This document shows, one piece after another, positions 32,187 to 41,381 of a DNA stretch of 53,165 nt. Origin of the DNA: Syntrophaceae bacterium UBA6112 (GTDB lineage Bacteria; Desulfobacterota; Syntrophia; Syntrophales; UBA5619); contig DIWG01000013.1 in the NCBI GenBank assembly GCA_002423465.1, positions 1-53,165 of the forward strand. The letters run 5' to 3'. The notes beneath the pieces are model-generated. The model was not told where the DNA came from. It did not search any database and was given only the letters and a program-made list of their open reading frames with translations. Both the position numbers and the translations under genes were made by a program. Every line of letters begins with the position of its first letter. The stretch's first letter is position 1.

Positions 32187-32969
32187 ATGGACGAAAACCG
32201 GATAAAGACACTGGCCGACATGTTACTGAAGGCAGAGCAGACCCGGCAACCTATCGGACCCATCACCGAGACCGATCCCGGGGTGACCATCGACAATGCC
32301 TACAGCATCCAGCTTAGGGTCATAGAGCTCAAGCAAGCGGCCGGGCAGGTTGTGGTGGGCAAGAAGATCGGCCTCACGAGCTTGGCTATGCAGAACATGC
32401 TCGGAGTCAATGAGCCCGATTACGGGCACATCCTCAACGGCATGGTCGTCATGGAAGGCGACAAGATCCCGGTAGACGATTTGATTGCTCCGCGAATCGA
32501 GGGCGAAATCGCCTTTGTACTGAAAGAAGATCTGCAAGGTCCCGGCGTAACCATGGCGGAAGTCCTGCGATGCAGCGAGGGGGTGATCCCGGCCCTTGAA
32601 ATCGTAGACAGCCGCATCCGGGATTGGAAAATCAAGCTGGTGGACACGGTGGCGGACAATGCATCGAGCGCCCTGATCGTGCTGGGAGGCGTTCTCTGCC
32701 CTGTACAGTCTTTCGATCTGCGGACCGTTGGAATGGTCATGGAAAAAAATGGAGAGGTGATCAGCACGGCAGCCGGGGCAGCCGTGCTGGGGCATCCGGC
32801 CCAGGCCGTTGCCTGGCTGGCCAACAAGCTCTCCGCATACGGGATAGTTCTGAAGAAAGGAGAAGTCCTCCTTTCCGGCGCTTTGGCGGCGGCCGTGCCA
32901 TTTGCCGCAGGAGATTTCTTCCGCGCCGACTTCGGCTTTCTCGGGGATGTGAAAATCAAATTCAAATAA
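32187..32969 (+). CDS. mhpD: 2-keto-4-pentenoate hydratase (MhpD/DmpE-like)
   Basis: A 260-residue hydratase that adds water to 2-hydroxypenta-2,4-dienoate to give 4-hydroxy-2-oxovalerate. Length and elements match the family: VGKKIGLTSLAMQNMLGVNEP, PRIEGEIAFVL (metal-binding E-x-E) and PALEIVDSRIRDWKIKLVDT. The remaining landmark is DNASSALIVLG. The start has an AAAGGA site. It directly precedes mhpF and mhpE, reproducing the order of the lower meta-cleavage operon of aerobes. Confidence 0.92.
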   Translation: MDENRIKTLADMLLKAEQTRQPIGPITETDPGVTIDNAYSIQLRVIELKQAAGQVVVGKKIGLTSLAMQNMLGVNEPDYGHILNGMVVMEGDKIPVDDLIAPRIEGEIAFVLKEDLQGPGVTMAEVLRCSEGVIPALEIVDSRIRDWKIKLVDTVADNASSALIVLGGVLCPVQSFDLRTVGMVMEKNGEVISTAAGAAVLGHPAQAVAWLANKLSAYGIVLKKGEVLLSGALAAAVPFAAGDFFRADFGFLGDVKIKFK

Positions 32970-33003
32970 CGCTGAAGAATGGCTGCAAACTGAAAGGATG
33001 GAG

Positions 33004-33891
33004 ATGGTGCGGATCAGAGTCGGATTATTGGGTACAGGAAATATTGGCACGGACTTGCTGATCAAGATTGTAGACAAAAGCAAGTATCTGGAGGTGGGGA
33101 TGTTCTCCGGGATTGATCCGGCGTCCGAGGGGATTCAACGCGCCAGGCAAATGGGAATTGCCGCGTCGGCCACGGGAATCAATGCCATTTTGGCGGATTC
33201 CTCCATTCGGATTGTTTTTGATGCCACGAGCGCGAAGTCTCATTGCGCGCATGCTCCCCTGCTCAAGGAAGCGGGGATGATTGCCATCGACCTTACTCCC
33301 GCCGCAATCGGGCCTTATGTTGTTCCGGCTGTGGATATGAATCTATCCGCAATGGCGGAGGCCAACATCAATATGGTCACTTGCGGGGGACAGGCCACCA
33401 TTCCCATGGTCTATGCCGTATCCCGGGTCGCCGAAGTCTCCTATTCCGAGACAATTACCACAATCCCGAGCAAAAGCGCAGGTCCGGGAACGCGGGCCAA
33501 TATTGACGAATTCACAGATACCACCGCCAAAGGGGCCAAGGTGATCGGAGGGGCAAAACGCTCCAAGTCCATCATTATTCTGAATCCGGCCGAACCCCCG
33601 ATTCTCAATCAACATACGATCTACGCGGTGCTTGCGCAAGAGCCGGATCAGAAGGCCATCATTGCCTCCATTGAAGCCATGGTTGAGACCATTCGCGGAT
33701 ACGTACCCGGTTACCGCCTCAAGCATCCTCCTTTTTTTGACGGGAAGCGGGTAACGATCATGGTTGAAGTGGAGGGCGCTGGAGATTTTCTTCCCAAATA
33801 CGCCGGAAACCTGGACATTATGACCTCGGCGGCGTTGGCGGCGGGAGAGGTTATCGCGCGCAAAATATTGGTTAAGGGGGTAGCCCAATGA
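33004..33891 (+). CDS. mhpF: Acetaldehyde dehydrogenase, acetylating (MhpF/DmpF)
   Basis: A 295-residue CoA-acylating aldehyde dehydrogenase that turns acetaldehyde to acetyl-CoA with NAD. Seen are the N-terminal GTGNIGTDLLIKI nucleotide motif, the catalytic cysteine in MVTCGGQATIP, and the ATSAKSHCAHAPLLKEAG and SAGPGTRANIDEFT segments typical of BphJ/DmpF. The ATG at 33004 is preferred since the AAAGG ribosome site touches the alternative ATG at 32998. Its stop overlaps the mhpE start (ATGA), as in characterised systems where aldolase and dehydrogenase form a channelling complex. Confidence 0.93.
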   Translation: MVRIRVGLLGTGNIGTDLLIKIVDKSKYLEVGMFSGIDPASEGIQRARQMGIAASATGINAILADSSIRIVFDATSAKSHCAHAPLLKEAGMIAIDLTPAAIGPYVVPAVDMNLSAMAEANINMVTCGGQATIPMVYAVSRVAEVSYSETITTIPSKSAGPGTRANIDEFTDTTAKGAKVIGGAKRSKSIIILNPAEPPILNQHTIYAVLAQEPDQKAIIASIEAMVETIRGYVPGYRLKHPPFFDGKRVTIMVEVEGAGDFLPKYAGNLDIMTSAALAAGEVIARKILVKGVAQ

Positions 33892-34904
33892 CACAGAAGA
33901 GAAAAATACGGATCATCGATACGACCCTTCGCGATGGCAGCCATTCCGTGCGCCACCAATACAGTGCTGATCAGGTCGCCAACATCACCGCGGCACTGGC
34001 CAGGGCCAGGATTGACACGATCGAAGTAACGCACGGCGATGGTTTGGGCGGGTCTTCCATCCAATATGGTTACAGCAAGCTCTCCGATCAGGAGATGCTT
34101 CAGGCAGCCAATCAGGTCATCGGAAAGAGCAAATTGGCGGCACTTTTGTTGCCGGGTATTGGCATCAAGGAAGATTTGGAGATCGCTTATCATGAAGGGG
34201 TAAGGGTCGCGCGCATTGCAACCCATGTCACCGAAGCGGATATCTCCGCCCAGCATATGGGTCTGGCCAAGAAAATCGGCATGGAAGTGGTGGGATTCCT
34301 GATGTTGGCGCATATGGCGGAACCCTCAAAGGTCCTGGAACAGGCCAAGTTGATGGAATCCTACGGCGCCGACGTGGTGTATGTCGTGGATTCCGCAGGG
34401 GCCATGGTTCCGGACGACGTGAGAAAACGGGTAAGTTTGCTGGTGAGCAACCTGAAGATTCAAACAGGGTATCACGCTCATAACAACCTGGGGTTGGCAA
34501 TCGGCAATACCATTGCGGCCATCGAAGAAGGAGCCGACGTGGTCGACGGCTGCCTGGCCGGCATGGGAGCCGGGGCGGGAAATACACCAACGGAGGTCCT
34601 GGTCGCGGTACTCGATAAAATGGGCTATGAAACCGGGGTTGATTTGTATGCCATCATGGATGCAGCCGAAGATGTGGTCAGGCCGTTGATGCAACGGCCG
34701 CAGGTAATCGACAAAGCGGCGCTCTCAATAGGCTATGCCGGAGTCTACTCCAGTTTTCTCCTCCATACAGCCAGGGCTGCCGACAAATACCGATTGGACC
34801 CAAGAGACATTTTAATCGAATTGGGTAAACGTAAGGTAGTCGGCGGGCAAGAGGATATGATTGTCGATGTCGCACTGGAGCTCGCTAGTGTAGGGAAACG
34901 ATAG
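33888..34904 (+). CDS. mhpE: 4-hydroxy-2-oxovalerate aldolase (MhpE/DmpG)
   Basis: A 338-residue pyruvate aldolase of the DRE-TIM (HMG-CoA lyase-like) family, splitting 4-hydroxy-2-oxovalerate to pyruvate and acetaldehyde. The active-site start RIIDTTLRDGSHSVRHQY, the metal-binding YHAHNNLGLA and DGCLAGMGAGAGNTPTE are all present. The C-terminal communication domain for the dehydrogenase partner extends from about 270. It overlaps mhpF by four bases. Confidence 0.94.
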   Translation: MTQKRKIRIIDTTLRDGSHSVRHQYSADQVANITAALARARIDTIEVTHGDGLGGSSIQYGYSKLSDQEMLQAANQVIGKSKLAALLLPGIGIKEDLEIAYHEGVRVARIATHVTEADISAQHMGLAKKIGMEVVGFLMLAHMAEPSKVLEQAKLMESYGADVVYVVDSAGAMVPDDVRKRVSLLVSNLKIQTGYHAHNNLGLAIGNTIAAIEEGADVVDGCLAGMGAGAGNTPTEVLVAVLDKMGYETGVDLYAIMDAAEDVVRPLMQRPQVIDKAALSIGYAGVYSSFLLHTARAADKYRLDPRDILIELGKRKVVGGQEDMIVDVALELASVGKR

Positions 34905-35017
34905 GACTACCGTCGTTGATCCGATGCATTTCGTTCCCGGCGGGCAGACGGATCTGAGGATAGACGCTATTTTTCGATTCTACAAAACTCTGGCAGTTTG
35001 AGGTTCAACGGGAGGCG

Positions 35018-35143
35018 ATGATGGGAAACGATGACAAACCCATAAAGCGCTTTTCGCACCTCACGAAGGAGGAAATCGGCATGCTTCAGGAGCAGGTCGA
35101 CAACCGTTATAGAAAGATCAAAAGAATTGTGGCTTGTGAATAA
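35018..35143 (+). CDS. Small open reading frame, 41 residues
   Basis: A short reading frame, MMGNDDKPIKRFSHLTKEEI and onward, ending ...KRIVACE. It has a well-placed GGGAGG ribosome site two bases before the first ATG and six before the second. The product is highly charged and probably helical, without a signal or membrane segment. It lies between mhpE and the TAXI binding protein on the same strand. I do not recognise a family; coding status rests on the ribosome site and codon pattern. Confidence 0.45.
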   Translation: MMGNDDKPIKRFSHLTKEEIGMLQEQVDNRYRKIKRIVACE

Positions 35144-35298
35144 AGGGATCCGGAGCTCCATGACGGTTCCGGCGCATTCGACGTGACCGGTCACTGCTAT
35201 GATATCGGCGGGGGAAGGCCGGTGTATTAGAAAAGAGGCGCCGGGCAAGAGCGAAAGGATAAAGGAAAAAGAACGATCAACAAGAAAAGGAGGTTTAT

Positions 35299-36285
35299 AT
35301 GAAGCGATTACTGATTGTTGTGCTGTCGATGAGTCTGATTTTTCTATGTGCGCAACATTCCTGGGCGCTCGATGCCAAGAAGCTCAGAATCGCGTCTCTG
35401 GCGATGGGAAGTTCCTGGTATGTTTACGGGGGAGTCATGGGTAGCATCCTCCGAAAAGAGTTGCCCGCCGGATCGGTGATCGACGTTCTTCCATACGCTG
35501 GCGGGGTCGGAAACATGAATCTGGTCTCCAAAGGAGATGCCGAACTGGGAATGGGTTTTCCCGTCACAGGGAAATGGGCCTATAATGGTGAGATGGCCTA
35601 TGATAAGAAAATGCCCAATTTGCGAGGTCTGGTGGGCGGGTTCGACGAGTATTTTGTCGGCATCATCGCTACCAAGAAATCCAAGATCACCTCTCTCGAG
35701 GATGTCGCCAAGAAAAAAATGCCCATCCATCTGACCACGGTGACCAAGGGGAGCGTGGGGGAGTTCGCCAACCGCCAGATCATGGAGGCCGTCGGCGCAC
35801 CTTACAAGGCCATCGAAGCCTTCGGTGGAAAGGTCACTCATACCTCTTTCGGAGTCATTACCAAAATGCTGGTGGACGGCCAGGCTGATGTATTCATGCA
35901 GGTGGTGACTGCCGGCCACCCGGCCATGACGGAAATTGCCATCACGGCCGACGTCGTTTTCCTCGGTCTTAGCGAAGAAGTAATCAAAAAGTTGTCGGCC
36001 TCTGGATGGAATCCCGCCACGCTTCCGGCCAACACTTTCCAAGGACAAACAACCCCCATTCACACGATCGGAACCACGACCAGTCTCGTTGCTACGGATA
36101 AATTACCCGACGACACGGCTTATGCGGTCACCAAGGCCCTCTGTGAGAGCCGCGATGCCCTCGGCAAAGGGCATGCCGGATTAAAATTCTTCAATCCCCA
36201 GTTCGGATGGAAGGTGGAGAACCTCGGGGTGCCCCTTCATCCAGGCGCCGAGAAGTATTACAAGGAAAAGGGCTGGATGAAGTGA
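35299..36285 (+). CDS. TAXI-type TRAP solute-binding protein
   Basis: A 328-residue periplasmic protein with a signal peptide (hydrophobic to about residue 22, AQHSWA). It belongs to the TAXI branch: RIASLAMGSSWYVYGGVMGS near the N-terminus, PYAGGVGNMNLVSKGDAELG and the C-terminal HPGAEKYYKEKGWMK are typical. The strong AAGGAGG site fixes the start. It delivers solute to the fused permease encoded next. The ligand is unknown but presumably is an acid fed into the mhpDFE genes upstream. Confidence 0.93.
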   Translation: MKRLLIVVLSMSLIFLCAQHSWALDAKKLRIASLAMGSSWYVYGGVMGSILRKELPAGSVIDVLPYAGGVGNMNLVSKGDAELGMGFPVTGKWAYNGEMAYDKKMPNLRGLVGGFDEYFVGIIATKKSKITSLEDVAKKKMPIHLTTVTKGSVGEFANRQIMEAVGAPYKAIEAFGGKVTHTSFGVITKMLVDGQADVFMQVVTAGHPAMTEIAITADVVFLGLSEEVIKKLSASGWNPATLPANTFQGQTTPIHTIGTTTSLVATDKLPDDTAYAVTKALCESRDALGKGHAGLKFFNPQFGWKVENLGVPLHPGAEKYYKEKGWMK

Positions 36286-36359
36286 AGCCAAAAAGATTTC
36301 CAAAATGGCGGCTGAAAATCGGTTCAATCCAAGGATGAACGGAGGGGGAGGCTGGAGGT

Positions 36360-38246
36360 ATGGCAGATGTTCAGGGTTGGGGTGCACGACTAAAGCCAGC
36401 GGCAATCGCGGCGGTTCTGTGGTCATGTTTCCAGATCTACGTGGTTTTCTCCGGGTTCATGGATCCGATGATTCTCTACCCGATCCACACGGTCTTCGGA
36501 ATTGCCGTAGGCATTCTGGCCAGGCCTCTTTCGATGAAGAACCCGATCCTTCAGGGATTGGATTATGTATTGGTTCTCCTCATCGGCGGAGTCGGCCTGT
36601 ACACGGTTGCAAACTTTGAACGGATATCCACTCGCATTCCCTTTGTCAACGCCCTGGAACCGATGGATTACGCCGTCGGGATCATGCTGGTTCTGTTGCT
36701 GCTGGAGGTCTGCCGCCGCACCGTCGGATACAGCCTGACTTTCGTGGCCGTGGTATTCATCTTTTACGCCTTTGGGGGCAGTTATCTTCCCGGTCTCCTC
36801 GGCCACCGCGGGATCTCTCTTGAAGGGTTCATCGACCTACAGGCGTTTTCCAGCAACGGTGTGTATGGCCTTCCTTTGGGCGTCTCCGCCGAATTGGTCT
36901 TTTACTTTATCCTTTTCGGGACGTTTCTCGAAAAGAGCGGCGGTGGCGCCCTGTTCTCAGACCTTGGAGTTCTGCTCACCGGCAAATATCGCGGCGGCGC
37001 CGCCAAGATGAGCGTTATCTCCAGTTCCCTCTACGGGTCCATTTCCGGAAGCGCTGTGGCCAATGTGGTCGTTACCGGAATGTTCACGGTTCCGCTGATG
37101 AAAAAAACAGGGTTTCGACCCGTCTTCGCCGGCGCCGTGGAGGCTGTGGCTTCGACGGGCGGGCAGATCATGCCTCCGATCATGGGCGCCGCAGCGTTCA
37201 TCATGGCCCAGATCCTGGGGATCTCGTACTGGAAAGTGGCTGCTGCCGCGGTGATTCCGGCCCTTCTGTATTACATCGCTCTATACGCCGCCATTGACTT
37301 TAAAGCCATGCAAGATGGCCTCACGGGCATTCCCAAGAGTGAACGTCACGACGTCCGTAGCGGGATTCTGAAACGGATTCACCTTCTGTTCCCTCTGCTG
37401 CTCATCATCTACTACATCATCAGCTTTACGGTGACCCCTGTGACCGCTGCAGCTCGCGCCATCCTGGCCGTTATCGTTGTGAGTTTTGTGAGGCGGGCGA
37501 CATGGATGGGGCCGGGGAAAATACTCGACGCCATGGAGAGGGCCGCACGGGAAGCGGTTACGGTCGCCATTCCGTGCGCAGTCGCTGGATTGATCATCGG
37601 AGTCGTCATCCATACGGGCCTGGGACTCAAACTGACCGATATCTTGATCTCTTTTTCGGGCGGTATACTCCTCCCCTCCCTCATCCTGGTGATGCTGGCG
37701 GTCATCATTCTGGGGATGGGGATGCCGACCAGCGCGGCTTACCTCATTGCCGCGATTCTGCTGGCTCCATTGCTGATCAAGCTTGGCGTGAACGAGTTGG
37801 CAGCCCACATATTCATTTTTTATTTTGCGGTGATTTCTATGATCACCCCCCCCGTCGCCCTGGCATCTTTTACTGCCGCGGGGATCGCCGAATCGGACCT
37901 CTGGGAAACGGGGCTCCAGGCTTTCAAAATAGCAATCCCGGGTTTCCTGATTCCATTCGTTCTCGTCTACAATCCAGCGTTGGTCCTGCAGGGTTCCCTG
38001 TGGGAGACCGTCTGGGGTACCTTCACGACGCTAATCGGGGTGATCGCTTTGGCGGCCTCGGTCATCGGTTTCTTCATCCGCAGGGCCAGACCTTGGGAAA
38101 GAGCCATGCTTCTCGTAGGGGCTCTTCTGCTGATCGTTCCGGAGATAGTCACCGATTTTATCGGGATGGCCATAGTGGGGGGAATTCTGGCGGTGCAATT
38201 CCGGCGGCCATCCGATCTGGCCAAACGAGAGATTTCTATTTCCTAA
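36360..38246 (+). CDS. TRAP transporter fused permease (4TM/12TM)
   Basis: A 628-residue fusion of the small and large TRAP permeases as used with TAXI binding proteins. The first 200 residues contain the DctQ-like helices (VGIMLVLLLLEVCRRTVGYS). The rest is DctM-like, with SGSAVANVVVTGMFTVPLM, GGQIMPPIMGAAAFIMAQI and LGMGMPTSAAYLIAAILLAP. It starts at 36360 with GGAGG sequences upstream and follows the TAXI gene by 74 bp. It is the last gene of this sub-operon, and an AT-rich gap of 186 bp follows. Confidence 0.93.
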   Translation: MADVQGWGARLKPAAIAAVLWSCFQIYVVFSGFMDPMILYPIHTVFGIAVGILARPLSMKNPILQGLDYVLVLLIGGVGLYTVANFERISTRIPFVNALEPMDYAVGIMLVLLLLEVCRRTVGYSLTFVAVVFIFYAFGGSYLPGLLGHRGISLEGFIDLQAFSSNGVYGLPLGVSAELVFYFILFGTFLEKSGGGALFSDLGVLLTGKYRGGAAKMSVISSSLYGSISGSAVANVVVTGMFTVPLMKKTGFRPVFAGAVEAVASTGGQIMPPIMGAAAFIMAQILGISYWKVAAAAVIPALLYYIALYAAIDFKAMQDGLTGIPKSERHDVRSGILKRIHLLFPLLLIIYYIISFTVTPVTAAARAILAVIVVSFVRRATWMGPGKILDAMERAAREAVTVAIPCAVAGLIIGVVIHTGLGLKLTDILISFSGGILLPSLILVMLAVIILGMGMPTSAAYLIAAILLAPLLIKLGVNELAAHIFIFYFAVISMITPPVALASFTAAGIAESDLWETGLQAFKIAIPGFLIPFVLVYNPALVLQGSLWETVWGTFTTLIGVIALAASVIGFFIRRARPWERAMLLVGALLLIVPEIVTDFIGMAIVGGILAVQFRRPSDLAKREISIS

Positions 38247-38432
38247 CCCGGACGAGCCGGAACCGAAAATATGACTCATATTTTAAAAGTTGGATTAAAA
38301 AATAATCTCAGAAATCACTTTACAGCAAAGGGTTTACACAGATCATGAATAATATCTTGCCAAAAACTGGATCAACTTTGCGGTTTAGTGACTAAACTGT
38401 ATAGGGAAAAAGATATTTGGAGGAAATGCAAG

Positions 38433-39359
38433 TTGATTTTGGACCCTGAAATCAACCTTCTTGAAAAGACCGAACTCTGGATCGAGGGGATGACCCTCCA
38501 GGGTGTCCGGCTCGACGAGATCGCCGCAACGGTGGCCGATGTCTTCGGTTTGGAGCGGCGCGAGGTTCTGGTGGTAGACGTGCGGGAAGACCACATCGTA
38601 CTGGACATCCTGCGGCCGGTTCTCAAGTCGAGACAGATTGCAGGCAAAGGCAATGAGCTCCTCAAGAGAATCTCTGATATTCCGGGTGTTACCCTTTCCG
38701 ATCAGGCGTGCATCCATTCGGAAGGGGCACTGGGCTGGGTTGCTCTGGATGCGGTCGAGTCGCAAAAGGCGATAGAGCAATCCGCGCGGATGGGCCAGGA
38801 GATCCGGGAACGGGTGGCCAAACGGGCCATTGTCTTTTCAACGGGATTTGAGGTTGAACGGGGAATGATTGCCGATACCAATTATCCCCTGATCGATCAA
38901 CGGCTCAAGGAGGAGGGATACACGGTTAAATTCGGTGGAATCCTGCCGGATGAGCCGGGGGCGATTGCCTACCAACTACAGAGGGCTCTGGATGAGGGTT
39001 TTGGCCTGATCATCACCACGGGGGGCGTAGGCGCCGAAGCCAAAGACTGCACCGTCGAGGCGCTTCTCCGGGTGGACCCTGCCGCCGCCACCCCGTATAT
39101 CATCAAATTCAAAATCGGAACAGGCCGTCATGTCAAGGAGGGGGTGCGCATCGGAGTGGGTGAGGTTGGCATCTCACGTTTCGTGGCGCTTCCGGGCCCG
39201 ACCCGGGAGGTGAAACTGGGTATGGATCGACTCCTGGAAGCCCTAGCAAGGAAGTGGGACAAGGCTGAAACGGCCGAGCACATCGCCGCTGCACTGCGGG
39301 AAATTTGGCGGGGACATGCACATGGCATGGGCCATTCTGCAAAGAGCGGGGACGAATGA
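38433..39359 (+). CDS. Molybdopterin-binding (MoCF/CinA-like) domain protein
   Basis: A 308-residue protein whose second half (about 120-300) resembles the MoCF/MogA-like molybdopterin-binding fold: RAIVFSTGFEVERGMIADTN, GLIITTGGVGAEAKDCTVE and VALPGPTREVKLGMD. The N-terminal part is unfamiliar. The TTG at 38433 is the likely start, nine bases after TTGGAGGAAA; a GTG at 38388 in frame has no site. It overlaps the NadC-like gene by four bases (ATGA). A role in tungsten/molybdenum cofactor handling for the AOR downstream is inferred. Confidence 0.85.
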   Translation: MILDPEINLLEKTELWIEGMTLQGVRLDEIAATVADVFGLERREVLVVDVREDHIVLDILRPVLKSRQIAGKGNELLKRISDIPGVTLSDQACIHSEGALGWVALDAVESQKAIEQSARMGQEIRERVAKRAIVFSTGFEVERGMIADTNYPLIDQRLKEEGYTVKFGGILPDEPGAIAYQLQRALDEGFGLIITTGGVGAEAKDCTVEALLRVDPAAATPYIIKFKIGTGRHVKEGVRIGVGEVGISRFVALPGPTREVKLGMDRLLEALARKWDKAETAEHIAAALREIWRGHAHGMGHSAKSGDE

Positions 39360-40189
39360 AAGATTTCGAGAATCTCCTTGCCGCAATGGCGCTTCCCGAT
39401 CCGTTCTATGGGAAAGTTCTGGGGGAAAGCAGAAACCGCCCTTTGACGGCGGTTCTTGGGGCTCAGGGGGAAGGAAGACTGGCCGGGATTCCTCTGGCTC
39501 AGGATGCCGCCAGGGCTTTGGGAATCGAAGGATTCTGGAAAAAACAAACCGGAGAACAAATTCAAAAAGGAGAAGAGATTGCCCGGTTCCGGGGACCGGC
39601 GGAATCGATTCTGAAGCTTGAAAATCTGGTGATCGGCCTCATCGCCAAACCATCGGGGATTGCCACTGCGGCCGCCAAAGCCGTCCATGCAGCAGAAGGC
39701 CGGCTCCGGCTGGTGAGCGGAGGTTGGAAGAAGCATCCTTACGCGATCCGGGAAATGGTCCGGCAAGCGGTCACCGCCGGAGGCATGGGCCAACGGATAA
39801 CGGATCAACCCTTTTTGTATCTCGACAAGAATTATGTGCGCCTCTTCGGCGGAATCGGCCAAACGCTTCAGGCCGTGGCGGCGGAAGGGGCTATAAAAGT
39901 GATCCAGGTCCGGGGCGAGTTTGCGCCGATTGCCGAAGAGGCCCGGGAAGCGATCCGGCATGGCGCCGCGGTCGTCATGGTGGATACCGGATCCTGTGAA
40001 GACCTGGACAAGGTGCTTCAGGCCACAAAGGCGCAAAGACTGTCCTCGGAAGTTCAGATTGCCTTTGCCGGGGGAATCAGGATCGAGGATATCCCTACCC
40101 TGGTCCGCAAAGGCGTGGACATTGCGGACATCGGCGCGGCGATCCTGGATGCCCGCTGGCTGGAACTGAGCTACGATGTTTTGGGATGA
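39356..40189 (+). CDS. NadC/ModD-like phosphoribosyltransferase family protein
   Basis: A 277-residue protein with the two-domain layout of quinolinate phosphoribosyltransferase. The N-terminal alpha/beta domain holds IQKGEEIARFRGPAESILKL and KPSGIATAA, and a TIM-barrel end has ADIGAAILDARWLELSYDV. The catalytic TRKT-PG region of NadC is changed to SGGWKKHPYAIREM, so normal NAD synthesis is doubtful. The ModD proteins near molybdenum genes are related. It is coupled by ATGA to the molybdopterin-domain gene. Function unknown. Confidence 0.82.
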   Translation: MKDFENLLAAMALPDPFYGKVLGESRNRPLTAVLGAQGEGRLAGIPLAQDAARALGIEGFWKKQTGEQIQKGEEIARFRGPAESILKLENLVIGLIAKPSGIATAAAKAVHAAEGRLRLVSGGWKKHPYAIREMVRQAVTAGGMGQRITDQPFLYLDKNYVRLFGGIGQTLQAVAAEGAIKVIQVRGEFAPIAEEAREAIRHGAAVVMVDTGSCEDLDKVLQATKAQRLSSEVQIAFAGGIRIEDIPTLVRKGVDIADIGAAILDARWLELSYDVLG

Positions 40190-40271
40190 AAGGGGAAACT
40201 TGGAATAAAAGCAAAGCGGCAAGAGAGGGCAAAATAACAAAACAAGACAAACCCAAAGAGAAAGGAGATTT

Positions 40272-41297
40272 ATGATGACATTCATGCGTAAGATAACGGT
40301 ATTTTTGGCAATGGTGCTGGTCAGCTTGCTGGTTGCGGTCGGTCTTGGCTTCGGTGCGGAGAAGGCCCCGGCGAAACCCACCATCAATTTAAGGTTGGGC
40401 GATGTGGTTCAACCGACCCACCCGATGAATGTGGCAGCGGAGAAATTTGCCAAGAAAGTGGCCCACAAGAGCAACGGACGGATCAAGATTACGATTTTCC
40501 CGGCCCGCCAGTTGGGCGATGATCGTCAGCTTTTCGAACAGGTCCAGCAGGGTTCGCTGGACATGGGAGAAATCTCGGCGGCTCCGATGGGCAGTACAAC
40601 GCCCTTGATGTCGGCGTTGCAGTTGCCCTTTCTTTTTACCAGCTGGGACCAATATGTAAAGGTCATGAAGAGCGATGCAACCACCAATCTCTTGAAAGGT
40701 CTTGAAAAGAACAACGTGAAGGGTTTGGCCGTATACAACGCCGGTTTCCGCCATTTTGTTTCCGTCTCCAAAACGATCATGAAGCCCGAGGATTTGAAGG
40801 GACTCAAGTTCAGGGTGGCCGAGACCCCGTTGCACCTGGACATTTTCCGGGCGCTGGGCACCAGCCCCACGCCGATGCCCTATGGAGAGATTTACAGCAG
40901 CTTGCAGAACAAGGTGATTGATGGGCTCGAGATGGATCTTTCCGCGATTCAGATGGAGAAGCACTATGAAGTGGCCAAGAACGTGACGCTTTCTAGGCAC
41001 TTCACCTGGCCTGCGGTTTTGATGATGAACCTGGCGAAGTTCAACGCGCTGTCAGCCGGGGATCGGAAGATCATCGTCGATGCCGCCAAGGAGGTCATAT
41101 CGGAGAACGTGAATGATATTGCTGACATTGAGAGCAAAGCCGTCGCCAACCTCAAGACGAAGAACGTAAAGATCACGGAGCTCACCTCAGCGGAGTTGGC
41201 GCCCTTCATTGAAGCCACCGGGAACATCGAGCAGAAGTATGCAGCGCAGGATCCGCTCATCGCTGCATTTGTCAAGTACGCCCGATCGGTGAAATAA
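40272..41297 (+). CDS. dctP: TRAP transporter solute-binding protein (DctP)
   Basis: A 341-residue binding protein with a signal peptide (RK, hydrophobic residues to about 28, then FGAEKAP). Family segments are HPMNVAAEKFAKKVAHKSNG, LKGLKFRVAETPLHLDIFRA and MPYGEIYSSLQNKVIDGLE. The AAAGGAGA site fixes the start. It begins a dctPQM set placed just before the MoaD/AOR genes, suggesting uptake of the substrate for the AOR/UbiD branch. Confidence 0.93.
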   Translation: MMTFMRKITVFLAMVLVSLLVAVGLGFGAEKAPAKPTINLRLGDVVQPTHPMNVAAEKFAKKVAHKSNGRIKITIFPARQLGDDRQLFEQVQQGSLDMGEISAAPMGSTTPLMSALQLPFLFTSWDQYVKVMKSDATTNLLKGLEKNNVKGLAVYNAGFRHFVSVSKTIMKPEDLKGLKFRVAETPLHLDIFRALGTSPTPMPYGEIYSSLQNKVIDGLEMDLSAIQMEKHYEVAKNVTLSRHFTWPAVLMMNLAKFNALSAGDRKIIVDAAKEVISENVNDIADIESKAVANLKTKNVKITELTSAELAPFIEATGNIEQKYAAQDPLIAAFVKYARSVK

Positions 41298-41316
41298 GAT
41301 TGTAGCATTTGTCTCG

Positions 41317-41350
41317 GGGATGGCCGTACCGTACCGGGCATGGCCATCCC
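41317..41350 (+). promoter_or_regulatory. Stem-loop between dctP and dctQ
   Basis: GGGATGGCC (41317-41325) pairs perfectly with GGCCATCCC (41342-41350) around a 16-base loop, 20 bases after the dctP stop and without a T-run. It occupies the same place as the hairpin at 19255-19290 in the other dctPQM operon. It probably sets the ratio of binding protein to permease by mRNA stability or attenuation. Confidence 0.65.
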
Positions 41351-41381
41351 TTCTGGACAAAAATGGGGGGGAATTGCGTTT

